A DNA stretch of 64,000 nt from Streptomyces sp. ISL-100 (GCF_018614615.1 NZ_JAGGOK010000003.1:124001-188000); one strand, 5' to 3'; shown: positions 1 through 8,636, counted from the stretch's first letter. Notes: a model not told the origin generated them from the sequence alone. Translations and numbers: made by a program.

Positions 1-258
1 CGTACGGTCGCCATGCTCATCGACCTGGCCGCCGACGCCGTCGCGCGGGGCGTCGCCTCGCCGCAGGACATCGACACAGCGATGCGCCTGGGCGTGAACT
101 ACCCCCTCGGGCCGGTCGAATGGAGCAGCGCGCTCGGCCAGGACTGGGCGTACGACCTGCTGGAGAACCTGCACGAGTGCTGCCCGACGGGGCGCTACGC
201 CCCGTCCTTGGCGCTTTACCGGCAGGCGTTCGCCGCCAAGGAAGAGGGCGCCTCATGA
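1..258 (+). CDS. 3-hydroxyacyl-CoA dehydrogenase, C-terminal part (5' end outside window)
   Basis: The reading frame is already open at base 1 and ends at 258, giving the last 85 residues. They match the C-terminal 3HCDH dimerisation domain: a helix with the pattern LIDLAADAVARGVAS, then DIDTAMRLGVNYPLGPVEW, the typical DID-AM-G--YP-GP signature. The enzyme family oxidises 3-hydroxyacyl-CoA with NAD in beta-oxidation, butanoate or phenylacetate catabolism; which of these cannot be decided from the tail. The stop overlaps the start of the downstream TetR gene (ATGA at 255-258), so the two are co-transcribed and the regulator may control this catabolic gene. Confidence 0.85.
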   Translation, partial: RTVAMLIDLAADAVARGVASPQDIDTAMRLGVNYPLGPVEWSSALGQDWAYDLLENLHECCPTGRYAPSLALYRQAFAAKEEGAS

Positions 259-857
259 CCACAGCCAAGCGCGACACGTACACCCCCGAGACCCTTCTGA
301 CGGTGGCTGTCCGGGTCTTCAACGAGCGTGGCTACGACGGCACGTCCATGGAGCACCTGTCCAAGGCCGCCGGCATCTCGAAGTCCTCGATCTACCACCA
401 CGTGGCGGGCAAGGAGGAGCTGCTGCGCCGCGCCGTCAGCCGGGCCCTCGACGGGCTCTTCGGGATCCTCGACGAGCCGGGCGCGGTGCGCGGGCGGGCG
501 ATCGAGCGGGTGGAGTACGTCACCCGGCGCACCGTGGAGGTGCTGATGGCCGAGCTGCCGTACGTCACGCTGCTCCTTCGCGTACGCGGCAATACGAAGG
601 CCGAGCGCTGGGCGCTGGAGCGGCGCCGCGAGTTCGACCAGCGGGTGGCCGATCTGATGAAGGCGGCGGCCGCCGACGGTGATCTGCGCACCGACGTGGA
701 CATACGTATGGCGACGCGACTGCTCTTCGGAATGATCAACTCGCTGGTGGAGTGGTACCGGCCCCAGGCGGCCGAGGGCCATGGCGGCGTGGACGGGGAG
801 CAGCTCGCCGAGACCGTGGTGCGGCTGGCGTTCGACGGGCTGCGGACCACCCACTGA
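255..857 (+). CDS. TetR/AcrR family transcriptional regulator
   Basis: A 200-residue protein of normal TetR length. The N-terminal DNA-binding domain occupies about residues 10-57, with the recognition segment ISKSSIYHHVAGKEEL; the rest is the all-helical ligand-binding and dimerisation domain. The start at 255 is chosen because the ATG overlaps the preceding stop (ATGA) and the HTH begins soon after. Coupling to a 3-hydroxyacyl-CoA dehydrogenase suggests the ligand is an acyl-CoA or aromatic catabolite, in the manner of PaaR/FadR-type TetR proteins; that is inference. It ends six bases from the convergent bkdR gene with no room for a large terminator. Confidence 0.88.
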   Translation: MTTAKRDTYTPETLLTVAVRVFNERGYDGTSMEHLSKAAGISKSSIYHHVAGKEELLRRAVSRALDGLFGILDEPGAVRGRAIERVEYVTRRTVEVLMAELPYVTLLLRVRGNTKAERWALERRREFDQRVADLMKAAAADGDLRTDVDIRMATRLLFGMINSLVEWYRPQAAEGHGGVDGEQLAETVVRLAFDGLRTTH

Positions 858-863
858 GGTTGC

Positions 864-1403
864 TCACAGCTCCGGGGGTGACGGGGGTGACTGCAGCGGC
901 TGGGGCGGCTGTGGGGAGGCCGACGAGTCGAGATCCGTCTCCTCGAAGACCAGCAGGGTGCGCGTGCTGAGCACTTCCGGTATCGACTGGATCTTCGTCA
1001 GTACGAGCTCGCGCAGCGCCCTGTTGTCCGCCGTGTGCACGAGCAGCAGTACGTCGAAATCGCCGCTGACCAGCGCGATGTGCGCGGCGCCCGGCAGTTC
1101 CTGAAGCCGTTCGCGGACCGTGCGCCAGGAGTTCTGCACGATCTTGAGCGTGATGTACGCCGATGCTCCCTGCCCCGCGCGTTCGTGGTCCACGCGTGCG
1201 CTGAAGCCGCGGATGACGCCGTCGTCGATGAGGCGGTTGATGCGTGCGTAGGCGTTGGCGCGCGAGACGTGCACGCGCTCGGCCACGGACCGTATCGACG
1301 CGCGGCCGTCCCTCTGGAGCATTCGGAGGATGTCACGGTCGATGGCGTCCAGCGGGCGTGCGGGAGGGCCTGCTCCCGCGTCGGCCATTTGTTCAGCTGC
1401 CAT
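864..1403 (-). CDS. bkdR: Lrp/AsnC family regulator, BkdR
   Basis: A 179-residue Lrp/AsnC protein. The AsnC-type HTH is at about residues 18-66 (DAIDRDILRMLQRDGRAS, then VHVSRANAYARINRLIDDGVI) and the RAM ligand-binding domain at about 80-155; the last 20 residues are a Pro/Gln/Ser tail. The ATG at 1403 follows a purine-rich GGAGG stretch; an upstream in-frame ATG at 1424 is less well placed. It is divergent from the branched-chain dehydrogenase operon, the arrangement described for bkdR in S. coelicolor and S. avermitilis, where BkdR controls bkd expression in response to branched-chain amino acids. The assignment rests on family and position together. Confidence 0.88.
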   Translation of the reverse strand: MAAEQMADAGAGPPARPLDAIDRDILRMLQRDGRASIRSVAERVHVSRANAYARINRLIDDGVIRGFSARVDHERAGQGASAYITLKIVQNSWRTVRERLQELPGAAHIALVSGDFDVLLLVHTADNRALRELVLTKIQSIPEVLSTRTLLVFEETDLDSSASPQPPQPLQSPPSPPEL

Positions 1404-1448
1404 GTCCCCCCGCCTCCCTCTCATGGACGACCTGCCTCTATCCCAGGC

Positions 1449-1470
1449 TGTGGAGAACCGTTTGTCCACA
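1449..1470. promoter_or_regulatory. Inverted pair of DnaA-box-like 9-mers in the bkdR-bkdA intergenic region
   Basis: TGTGGAGAA (1449-1457) and TTGTCCACA (1462-1470) face each other four bases apart. The second is the preferred Streptomyces DnaA box; the first, read on the other strand as TTCTCCACA, fits the looser YYVTCCACA pattern. They lie in the 173-bp gap between the divergent bkdR and bkdA, so they could affect bkd transcription or titrate DnaA. The same dyad could instead be a BkdR operator. Confidence 0.5.
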
Positions 1471-1576
1471 GGCTGGAGGCGCCTGTAGCCAAATTGCGTC
1501 CACGACCGAACAATCGGTAGGTGAGGCACACCACATTGCTGTGCCCTCTCACCGCTCCCACGAGGAGGTGCACGCG

Positions 1577-2743
1577 ATGAAGAAAAGCACGATGACGGTC
1601 CAGCCCGCCCAGCCGGTCCAGGACCTGCCCGGTGCTGCCGCCTACAGGCCCACCCCTCCCCCGGCCTGGAGGCCCCGCACGGACCCCGCACCGCTGCTGC
1701 CCGACAGCGAGCCGTACCGCGTGCTCGGCACCGACGCCGCGGACCGGCTCGACGCCGGGCTGATGCGGCGGCTGTACGCGGAGCTGGTACGCGGCCGCAG
1801 GTACAACGCGCAGGCGACCGCCCTCACCAAGCAGGGCCGCCTCGCCGTCTACCCCTCCAGCACCGGGCAGGAGGCCTGCGAGGTCGCGGCCGCGCTCGTC
1901 CTGGAGGACCGGGACTGGCTCTTCCCGAGCTACCGGGACACGCTGGCCGCCGTGGCGCGCGGGCTGGACCCCGTACAGGCGCTGACGCTGCTGCGGGGCG
2001 ACTGGCACACCGGTTACGACCCGCGTGAGCACCGCATTGCGCCGCTGTGCACCCCGCTCGCGACCCAGCTGCCGCACGCGGTGGGCCTGGCGCACGCCGC
2101 GCGCCTCAAGGGCGACGACGTGGTCGCGCTCGCCATGGTCGGCGACGGCGGCACCAGCGAGGGCGACTTCCACGAGGCGCTGAACTTCGCCGCCGTCTGG
2201 CAGGCACCGGTCGTCTTCCTCGTGCAGAACAACGGCTTCGCGATCTCCGTGCCGCTCGCCAAGCAGACCGCGGCCCCGTCCCTGGCCCACAAGGCCGTCG
2301 GGTACGGAATGCCGGGCCGGCTCGTCGACGGCAACGACGCTGCCGCCGTGCACGAGGTGCTGGCCGAAGCGGTGGAGCGGGCCCGGCGGGGTGGCGGTCC
2401 GACACTGGTCGAGGCCGTCACGTACCGCATCGAGGCCCACACGAACGCCGACGATGCGACCCGTTACCGGGGCGAGGCGGAGGTCGAGGCGTGGCGCGCC
2501 CATGACCCTGTCCAGTTGCTCGAGCGGGAGCTCACGGAGCGCGGAATGCTTGACGAGGACGCGATAAGCGACGCACGTGAGGCCGCCGAGAGGATGGCCG
2601 CGGAACTGCGGGAGCGGATGAACGCGGACGCGGTGCTCGACCCCATGGATCTCTTCGCGCACGTTTACGCGGAGAAGACCGCGCAACTGCGGGAGCAGGA
2701 AGCCCTGTTGCGGGCCGAGCTCGATGCGGAGGACGAGCGATGA
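1577..2743 (+). CDS. bkdA: Branched-chain 2-oxo-acid dehydrogenase E1 component, alpha subunit (copy 1)
   Basis: A 388-residue thiamin-diphosphate-dependent E1 alpha subunit. It decarboxylates branched-chain 2-oxo acids from Val, Leu and Ile and passes the acyl group to E2. The TPP motif is GDGGTSEGDF (from residue 189) ending with QNN about 30 residues later, and the conserved EAVTYRIEAHTNADD segment follows. The ATG at 1577 has a strong GAGGAGGTG site seven bases upstream. The first 50 residues are Pro/Ala-rich. It overlaps bkdB by four bases (ATGA) and heads a bkdABC operon facing bkdR. The products feed iso- and anteiso-fatty acid and polyketide primer synthesis. The choice of branched-chain over pyruvate substrates rests on BkdR linkage and the lack of an E1 of AceE type. 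Confidence 0.9.
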   Translation: MKKSTMTVQPAQPVQDLPGAAAYRPTPPPAWRPRTDPAPLLPDSEPYRVLGTDAADRLDAGLMRRLYAELVRGRRYNAQATALTKQGRLAVYPSSTGQEACEVAAALVLEDRDWLFPSYRDTLAAVARGLDPVQALTLLRGDWHTGYDPREHRIAPLCTPLATQLPHAVGLAHAARLKGDDVVALAMVGDGGTSEGDFHEALNFAAVWQAPVVFLVQNNGFAISVPLAKQTAAPSLAHKAVGYGMPGRLVDGNDAAAVHEVLAEAVERARRGGGPTLVEAVTYRIEAHTNADDATRYRGEAEVEAWRAHDPVQLLERELTERGMLDEDAISDAREAAERMAAELRERMNADAVLDPMDLFAHVYAEKTAQLREQEALLRAELDAEDER

Positions 2744-3768
2744 CGGCGGCAGCGGCGACCGCCGTCAACGCGAAGCCCGCCAAGCCCGCGACGATGGCGC
2801 AGGCCCTCGGGCGTGCGCTGCGCGACGCGATGGCCGAGGACCCGAGTGTCCATGTGATGGGCGAGGACGTCGGCGCGCTCGGCGGGGTTTTCCGGGTCAC
2901 CGACGGGCTCGTGAAGGAGTTCGGCGAGGACCGGGTCACGGACACGCCGCTCGCCGAGGCGGGGATCCTGGGAACGGCCGTGGGCATGGCGATGTACGGG
3001 CTGCGGCCCGTCGTCGAGATGCAGTTCGACGCGTTCGCGTATCCGGCGTTCGAGCAGCTCATCAGCCATGTGGCGCGGATGCGTAACCGCACGCGCGGCG
3101 CGATGCCGATGCCGATGGTGATCCGCGTGCCGTACGGCGGCGGGATCGGCGGGGTCGAGCACCACAGCGACTCGTCCGAGGCGTACTACATGGCGACTCC
3201 GGGGCTCCATGTCGTGACGCCGGCGACGGTCGAGGACGCGTACGGCCTGATGCGGGCGGCGATCGCGTCGGACGATCCGGTGGTCTTCCTGGAGCCCAAG
3301 CGGCTCTACTGGTCGAAGGCGGCCTGGTCGCCGGAGGCGCCCACCGCCGTCGAGCCGATCGGGCGCGCGGTCGTACGCCGCTCCGGGCGCAGCGCGACGC
3401 TGATCACGTACGGGCCGTCCCTGCCGGTGTGTATGGAGGCGGCGGAGGCGGCCGAGGCGGAGGGCTGGGACCTGGAGGTTGTGGACCTGCGCTCGCTCGT
3501 GCCGTTCGACGACGAGACGGTGGCGGCTTCGGTACGGCGTACCGGCCGGGCGGTCGTCGTCCACGAGTCCACCGGCTTCGGCGGTCCCGGCGGGGAGATC
3601 GCCGCCCGGGTGACGGAGCGGTGCTTCCATCATCTGGAGGCGCCGGTGCTGCGGGTCGCCGGGTTCGACATTCCGTATCCGCCGCCGATGCTGGAGCGGC
3701 ACCATCTGCCGGGAGTGGACCGGGTCCTCGACGCGGTCGCGCGGCTCCAGTGGGAGGCGGGCATCTGA
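2740..3768 (+). CDS. bkdB: Branched-chain 2-oxo-acid dehydrogenase E1 component, beta subunit (copy 1)
   Basis: A 342-residue E1 beta subunit, the normal length. The pyrimidine-binding transketolase-like domain starts with MGEDVGALGGVFRVTDGL (from about residue 38) and contains RVPYGGGIGGVEHHSDSSEA; the C-terminal transketolase domain contains VVDLRSLVPFDDETV. It forms the alpha2beta2 E1 with BkdA. The ATG overlaps the bkdA stop and its own stop overlaps bkdC by one base, so the three subunits are translationally coupled. It is clearly homologous to the second E1 beta at 23329, but the residue-level similarity is partial, which points to an old duplication rather than a recent one. Confidence 0.9.
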   Translation: MTAAAATAVNAKPAKPATMAQALGRALRDAMAEDPSVHVMGEDVGALGGVFRVTDGLVKEFGEDRVTDTPLAEAGILGTAVGMAMYGLRPVVEMQFDAFAYPAFEQLISHVARMRNRTRGAMPMPMVIRVPYGGGIGGVEHHSDSSEAYYMATPGLHVVTPATVEDAYGLMRAAIASDDPVVFLEPKRLYWSKAAWSPEAPTAVEPIGRAVVRRSGRSATLITYGPSLPVCMEAAEAAEAEGWDLEVVDLRSLVPFDDETVAASVRRTGRAVVVHESTGFGGPGGEIAARVTERCFHHLEAPVLRVAGFDIPYPPPMLERHHLPGVDRVLDAVARLQWEAGI

Positions 3769-5066
3769 TGCCTCAGGTTCTGGAGTTCAAGCTGCCGGAC
3801 CTCGGTGAGGGGCTGACCGAGGCGGAGATCGTGCGCTGGCTGGTGGAGGTCGGCGACGTGGTCGCTGTCGACCAGCCGGTCGTCGAGGTCGAGACGGCCA
3901 AGGCGATGGTGGAGGTGCCGTGCCCGTACGGGGGCGTGGTGACCGCCCGCTTCGGCGAGGAGGGGACCGAACTGCCGGTCGGGTCACCGCTGCTGACGGT
4001 CGCGGTCGGGGCGGCGGCAGCGCCTCAGGCTGCTCCTGCTGACGCGGAGTCCTCAGGGAATGTGCTGGTGGGGTACGGCACGGGGGCCGCGGTGGCGCGG
4101 CGCAGGCGTATCCGTCCGGACGCGGCTGCCGGGGTTGCCGGTGCTGCCGGGTCTGTGGCGGTGGCTGAGGCAGCTGCTTCGGTGGCGGTCGAGAGTGACG
4201 GGCCCGGGCCGGTGATTTCGCCGCTGGTGCGGCGGCTGGCGCGCGAGAACGGTCTGGATCTGCGGGTGCTGAAGGGCTCTGGGCCCGACGGTCTGATCCT
4301 GCGGTCCGACGTGGAGGGTGCGATTCGTGGGGCGGCGGCGGTGCCGGCGCCGGTGCCTGCGGCCGCTTCCGCCGCTGTGGGCGAACGCGTCCCGTTGCGC
4401 GGGATGCGCGGCGCCGTCGCGGACAAGCTGTCGCGCAGCCGCAACGAGATTCCGGACGCCACCTGCTGGGTGGACGCGGACGCGACCGAGCTCATGGCGG
4501 CTCGTACGTCGATGAATCAGGCGGGCGGGCCACCGGTCTCTGTCATCGCGCTCCTCGCCCGGATCTGTACGGCCGCGCTGGCCCGCTTCCCGGAACTCAA
4601 CTCGACCGTGGACATGGCCTCCCGCGAGATCGTGCGGCTGCCCGGTGTGAACCTCGGGTTCGCGGCGCAGACGGAGCGGGGGCTGGTCGTTCCCGTCGTA
4701 CGGGACGCGCATGCCCGCAACGTGGATGAACTGAGCGCGGAGTTCGCCCGGTTGACGGAGTCGGCCAGGAAGGGGTCGCTGACGCCGGCGGAGCTGACCG
4801 GTGGCACGTTCACGCTGAACAACTACGGGGTGTTTGGGGTCGACGGGTCCACGCCGATCATCAACCACCCGGAGGCGGCGATGCTCGGGGTCGGCCGGAT
4901 CGTGCCGAAGCCTTGGGTGCATGAGGGTGAGCTGGCGGTGCGCAAGGTTGTGCAGTTGTCGCTGACGTTCGACCACCGGGTGTGTGACGGGGGGACTGCG
5001 GGCGGGTTCCTGCGGTACGTGGCGGACTGCGTGGAGCGGCCGACGGTGCTGCTGCGGACTCTTTAG
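3768..5066 (+). CDS. bkdC: Branched-chain 2-oxo-acid dehydrogenase E2, dihydrolipoyl acyltransferase (copy 1)
   Basis: A 432-residue E2 core protein. One lipoyl domain (residues 1-80) has the lipoylation site VETAKAMVEV with Lys45. An Ala-rich linker leads to the peripheral subunit-binding domain (SPLVRRLARENGLDL, about 145-180), then the acyltransferase domain ends with the catalytic FDHRVCDG (His403, Asp407). It transfers the acyl group to CoA and scaffolds E1 and the shared E3. The ATG at 3768 shares its A with the bkdB stop. No E3 (lipoamide dehydrogenase) gene is in the window, so E3 must come from elsewhere. The strong hairpin at 5120-5154 lies just downstream and ends the operon. Confidence 0.9.
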   Translation: MPQVLEFKLPDLGEGLTEAEIVRWLVEVGDVVAVDQPVVEVETAKAMVEVPCPYGGVVTARFGEEGTELPVGSPLLTVAVGAAAAPQAAPADAESSGNVLVGYGTGAAVARRRRIRPDAAAGVAGAAGSVAVAEAAASVAVESDGPGPVISPLVRRLARENGLDLRVLKGSGPDGLILRSDVEGAIRGAAAVPAPVPAAASAAVGERVPLRGMRGAVADKLSRSRNEIPDATCWVDADATELMAARTSMNQAGGPPVSVIALLARICTAALARFPELNSTVDMASREIVRLPGVNLGFAAQTERGLVVPVVRDAHARNVDELSAEFARLTESARKGSLTPAELTGGTFTLNNYGVFGVDGSTPIINHPEAAMLGVGRIVPKPWVHEGELAVRKVVQLSLTFDHRVCDGGTAGGFLRYVADCVERPTVLLRTL

Positions 5067-5119
5067 GGCCGCTGCGCGGGGCTTTCCCCAGGCCCCGACG
5101 CCCTTCGGCGTGTCCTCAA

Positions 5120-5154
5120 TCGCCGGAGGGGCTCCTACGGAGCCCCTCCGGCGA
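5120..5154. terminator. Perfect 16-bp hairpin after bkdC
   Basis: Arms at 5120-5135 and 5139-5154 pair perfectly around a three-base TAC loop. It sits between the bkdC stop and the mobA-like start. There is no U tract, as is usual in Streptomyces. Its left part belongs to the dispersed CCTCAA-CGCCGG repeat family also found near 33950 and 61160. Confidence 0.75.
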
Positions 5155-5187
5155 TGAAAGAAGAAAGCCGCCCCGCATACTCATGGC

Positions 5188-6075
5188 ATGACCGCGACCG
5201 CGTACGACGCCATCGTGTTGGCCGGAGGGGCCGCCAAGCGGCTCGGTGGGGTGGACAAGCCCGGCGTGCGCGTGGGCGGGCGGACACTGCTCGACCGGGT
5301 GCTGGGCGTCTGCCGCGGGGCCGGAACCACCGTCGTCGTCGGCGGGCGGCGGGCCACCGTACGCGCCGTCGAGTGGGCGCGTGAGGAACCGGCCAGGGGC
5401 GGGCCGCTGGCCGCGCTCGACGCCGGGGTGCGGCGTACTTCCGCACATACCTTGCTCGTACTCTCCGCCGATCTGCCCTTCATCCACAACGGGACGGTTC
5501 AGAGGCTCCTCGATGCCCTGGACAGCGGCGGACGCGAGGCGGCGCTGCTCGTGGACGCGGGCGGGCGCGACCAGCCGCTCGTCGCCGCCTACCGCGCCGA
5601 ACCACTGCGCCGCGAACTGGCCCTCCTCGCCGCCGAGCACGGCAGCCTCTCCGGATTGCCGCTCCGGCTGCTGACGCACGAACTCGCGCTGTCGCGCGTC
5701 GCCGCCGGGCCGCTCGACTCCTTCGACTGCGACACCTGGGAAGACATTGCCGCAGCCCGGTCCAGGATCAGGGAGCATGGACACGTGCTGGATGAATGGA
5801 TGACCGCAGTCAAGGACGAACTCGGCATCGAGCTGGATGTCGACATCAACGTCCTGCTCGACCTCGCCCGCGACGCCGCCCACGGTGTCGCCAGGCCCGC
5901 CGCCCCGCTCACCACCTTCCTGGTCGGTTACGCGGCGGCGAAGGCCGGCGGGGACGGGCCGCAGGCCGTTGCCGAAGCGGCTCGCAAAGCAGCGGCTCTG
6001 GCCGCCCGTTGGGCGGAAGAGGAAGAGCCCAAGGGTGAGGCCGCGGGACACGGCACGGAAGACGGCGCGGGGTGA
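5188..6075 (+). CDS. mobA: Molybdenum cofactor guanylyltransferase (MobA-like) fused to a DUF6457 domain
   Basis: A 295-residue protein. Residues 8-25 carry the nucleotidyltransferase signature LAGG-AKRLGG-DKP, followed by EEPARGGPLAAL and the metal-binding LSADLPF. This family attaches GMP to molybdopterin to make the guanine-dinucleotide cofactor. After about residue 195 the sequence changes to a short helical domain (LDEWMTAVKDELGIELDVDINVLLDLARD) seen in actinobacterial MobA fusions and annotated DUF6457. The stop overlaps the GTG start of moeA by four bases, so the two cofactor genes are coupled. The tail is very acidic and probably disordered. Confidence 0.85.
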   Translation: MTATAYDAIVLAGGAAKRLGGVDKPGVRVGGRTLLDRVLGVCRGAGTTVVVGGRRATVRAVEWAREEPARGGPLAALDAGVRRTSAHTLLVLSADLPFIHNGTVQRLLDALDSGGREAALLVDAGGRDQPLVAAYRAEPLRRELALLAAEHGSLSGLPLRLLTHELALSRVAAGPLDSFDCDTWEDIAAARSRIREHGHVLDEWMTAVKDELGIELDVDINVLLDLARDAAHGVARPAAPLTTFLVGYAAAKAGGDGPQAVAEAARKAAALAARWAEEEEPKGEAAGHGTEDGAG

Positions 6076-7451
6076 GCCAGGAGGACCGCGATGTGGACGA
6101 GGCGCTCGCTCTCGTCAGCCGGGCGGCGCGGGCGCAGACATCACCGGATCCGGGTGCGGGGTCGGAGTCCGAAACGGAGCCGCAGTCGGAGCAGGCGGGA
6201 CAGGAGACCGGTCCCGCCGCCCTGCCCGCGTCCCCGGCGCGCCACCGCGCCACGCCGTGGAGCGAGGCCCGCGCCGTGGCCGCCCGGGCGGGCGGGGCCG
6301 GCGCGTCCCGTGCGCGGCGGGTGTCGCTGGGGCAGGCCCTCGGGCAGGTCCTCGCCGAGCCTCTGGACGCCCTCACCGACCTGCCCTCCTTCGATACGTC
6401 GGCCATGGACGGCTGGGCCGTCGCTGGTCCGGGGCCGTGGTGGAGCGTCGAAGAGGGCGGCCAGGTCCTTGCCGGGCATGCAGCGCCCGCAGCGCTCGCC
6501 GACGGTGCCGCCGTACGCATCGCCACCGGCGCCCGTATCCCGCCCGACGCCACCGCCGTGATCCGCAGCGAACACGCCCGGCTGGACGAGTCCAAGGGGC
6601 GGCTGTACGCGCGCCGTGAGGTCGTCCAGGGGCAGGACATCCGGCCGCGCGGCCAGGAGTGCCGTACCGGCGACCGGTTGCTGCCCGTCGGCGCCCTGGT
6701 GACCCCCGCCGTCCTCGGGCTGGCCGCTGCCGCCGGTTATGACGGGCTGTCCGTCGTGCCCCGGCCGCGCGTCGAAGTGTTCGTACTGGGTGACGAGTTG
6801 CTGAGCGAGGGGCTGCCGCACGACGGGATGGTGCGCGACGCCCTAGGCCCCCTCCTCGACCCGTGGCTGCGCGCCCTCGGCGCCGACGTGATCGGCACCC
6901 GGCATCTCGGTGATGACGCCGACGCGCTCCACGGGGCCGTCACCGACTCCGAGGCCGACCTCGTCATCACCACGGGCGGTACGGCGGCCGGTCCCGTCGA
7001 CCACGTCCACCCCATCCTGCGCAAGGCGGGCGCCGAGCTGCTGGTGGACGGTGTCGCGGTCCGGCCGGGGCACCCGATGCTGCTGGCGCGTCTCAGCGGG
7101 GGCGCTGAGGGCCGGTACCTCGTCGGCCTGCCCGGTAATCCGCTGGCCGCAGTGTCCGGGCTGCTCACCCTCGCCGAGCCGCTGCTGCGCGCCCGGGCCC
7201 AGCGGCCACCGCTCGCGCCGTACCTCTCGCCCGTACGGGACGAGGTGAACGGTCATCCGCACGACACCCGGCTCGTCCCCGTCGTCCACCGTGCGGAGCA
7301 GGCCGTGCCGCTGCACTACAACGGTCCGGCAATGCTCCGCGGAATCGCCGCCGCCGACGGCCTGGCCGTCGTCCCGCCCGGGGGCGCACGAGCCGGCCAG
7401 GAACTCGAAATCCTCGATCTGCCCTGGACCACAGAAGGACGTTTCACGTGA
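6072..7451 (+). CDS. moeA: Molybdopterin molybdotransferase MoeA
   Basis: A 459-residue MoeA, about 50 residues longer than usual because of a charged, low-complexity N-terminus. MoeA inserts molybdate into adenylylated molybdopterin. Recognisable parts are SFDTSAMDGWAV (about residues 107-118), the IATGARIPPDATAVIRSEH segment, the MoCF_biosynth domain with TTGGTAAGPVDHVHP, and the VGLPGNPLAAV substrate loop. The GTG start is set by overlap with the mobA stop. The stop overlaps the next gene's GTG start, and the whole junction is a perfect parS palindrome. Confidence 0.92.
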   Translation: MSQEDRDVDEALALVSRAARAQTSPDPGAGSESETEPQSEQAGQETGPAALPASPARHRATPWSEARAVAARAGGAGASRARRVSLGQALGQVLAEPLDALTDLPSFDTSAMDGWAVAGPGPWWSVEEGGQVLAGHAAPAALADGAAVRIATGARIPPDATAVIRSEHARLDESKGRLYARREVVQGQDIRPRGQECRTGDRLLPVGALVTPAVLGLAAAAGYDGLSVVPRPRVEVFVLGDELLSEGLPHDGMVRDALGPLLDPWLRALGADVIGTRHLGDDADALHGAVTDSEADLVITTGGTAAGPVDHVHPILRKAGAELLVDGVAVRPGHPMLLARLSGGAEGRYLVGLPGNPLAAVSGLLTLAEPLLRARAQRPPLAPYLSPVRDEVNGHPHDTRLVPVVHRAEQAVPLHYNGPAMLRGIAAADGLAVVPPGGARAGQELEILDLPWTTEGRFT

Positions 7452-7454
7452 AAC
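7441..7454. promoter_or_regulatory. parS: parS site (ParB binding), perfect 14-mer
   Basis: GTTTCACGTGAAAC is the consensus parS core bound by ParB in Streptomyces and most bacteria. The palindrome lies across the moeA-channel junction: the channel's GTG start is the first three bases of the right half and the moeA stop TGA is inside it. Most parS sites in Streptomyces are clustered near oriC, which matches the gene content here. Confidence 0.88.
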
Positions 7455-8545
7455 TTCCCGGCCAAGATGCGATGGCCAGGCACGCCGACGAGCACCTCGT
7501 TACCGCTCGGATCAGGCTGCCGCGCCGTATCGTCGACCGCCCGCTGCGGCAGGTCGGCAAGCGGCTGCTGATGGCGATGTCGGTCCTGGCACTGACGGTG
7601 TTCATCGTCTACGTCGACCGCGCCGGCTACCACGACAACGCCGACGAGAGCCTCGACTTCCTCGACGCCGTCTACTACTCCACCGTGACCCTCTCCACGA
7701 CGGGTTACGGCGACATCGTGCCGCACAGCGACAGCGCCAGGCTCACCAATGTGCTGCTCGTGACGCCGCTGCGCGTGCTCTTTCTGATCATCCTGGTCGG
7801 CACCACTCTCGAAGTCCTCACCGAGAGGACGCGGGAGGAGTGGCGGCTGAACCGCTGGAGGACCCAGTTGCGCGACCACACCGTCATCGTCGGGTTCGGC
7901 ACCAAGGGCCGTTCCGCGGTCCAGACTCTGGCGGCCACGGGGCTCAGGAAAGAGCAGATCGTGGTCGTCGACCCGAGCGCGAAGGTCATCGAAGCGGCGA
8001 ACGCCGACGGGTTCACGGGCGTCCTGGGCGACGCGACCCGCAGCGACGTACTGCTGCGCGCCGAGGTCCAGAGGGCCCGCCAGATCGTCATCTCGACCCA
8101 GCGTGACGACACGGCGGTCCTGGTCACCCTCACCGCGCGCCAGCTCAACCGGGGGGCGAAGATCGTTGCCGCGGTCCGCGAGGAAGAGAACGCGCCACTG
8201 CTGCGTCAGTCGGGCGCCGACGCCGTCATCACCAGCGCGAGCGCGGCCGGCCGCCTGCTGGGTCTGTCCGTACTCAGCCCCAGCGCGGGCACGGTGATGG
8301 AGGACCTGATCCAGCAGGGCAGCGGCCTCGATCTCATCGAGCGGCCGGTAATAAAGGCCGAGGTGGGACGGAACGTGCGGGAGACCGAGGACCTGGTGGT
8401 CAGCGTCCTGCGCGGGCACCGGCTGCTCGGTTACGACGATCCGCTGGCCAGTCCGCTCCAGCTGACGGACCGGGTGATCACCATCGTGCGTGCCTCGCCC
8501 GGTGTCACGAGTGCGGGGGACATGCGGCTGACGTCGCCGGAGTAG
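7448..8545 (+). CDS. Two-TM potassium channel family protein with TrkA-N (RCK) domain
   Basis: A 365-residue membrane protein. A first TM helix (about residues 37-57, LLMAMSVLALTVFIVYV) is followed by a pore loop with the K+ selectivity filter TTGYGDIVP (about residues 82-92) and a second TM helix with LLVTPLRVLFLIILVG. From about residue 130 the cytoplasmic RCK/TrkA-N domain begins with VIVGFGTKGRSAVQTLA, a Rossmann nucleotide-binding turn, and a TrkA-C-like region follows. It most likely conducts K+ under control of a bound nucleotide or ion. The GTG start lies inside a parS palindrome and overlaps the moeA stop; no separate promoter is evident. Confidence 0.88.
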   Translation: MKLPGQDAMARHADEHLVTARIRLPRRIVDRPLRQVGKRLLMAMSVLALTVFIVYVDRAGYHDNADESLDFLDAVYYSTVTLSTTGYGDIVPHSDSARLTNVLLVTPLRVLFLIILVGTTLEVLTERTREEWRLNRWRTQLRDHTVIVGFGTKGRSAVQTLAATGLRKEQIVVVDPSAKVIEAANADGFTGVLGDATRSDVLLRAEVQRARQIVISTQRDDTAVLVTLTARQLNRGAKIVAAVREEENAPLLRQSGADAVITSASAAGRLLGLSVLSPSAGTVMEDLIQQGSGLDLIERPVIKAEVGRNVRETEDLVVSVLRGHRLLGYDDPLASPLQLTDRVITIVRASPGVTSAGDMRLTSPE

Positions 8546-8636
8546 CCGCGAAGGCGGGGTGGCCGTGAAGCAGGAGTGGCCGCGAGGTGAGGCTGAAGGT
8601 AACCGGGTAGCCGGAGTGGTTCGTACCGGTGCGGAG

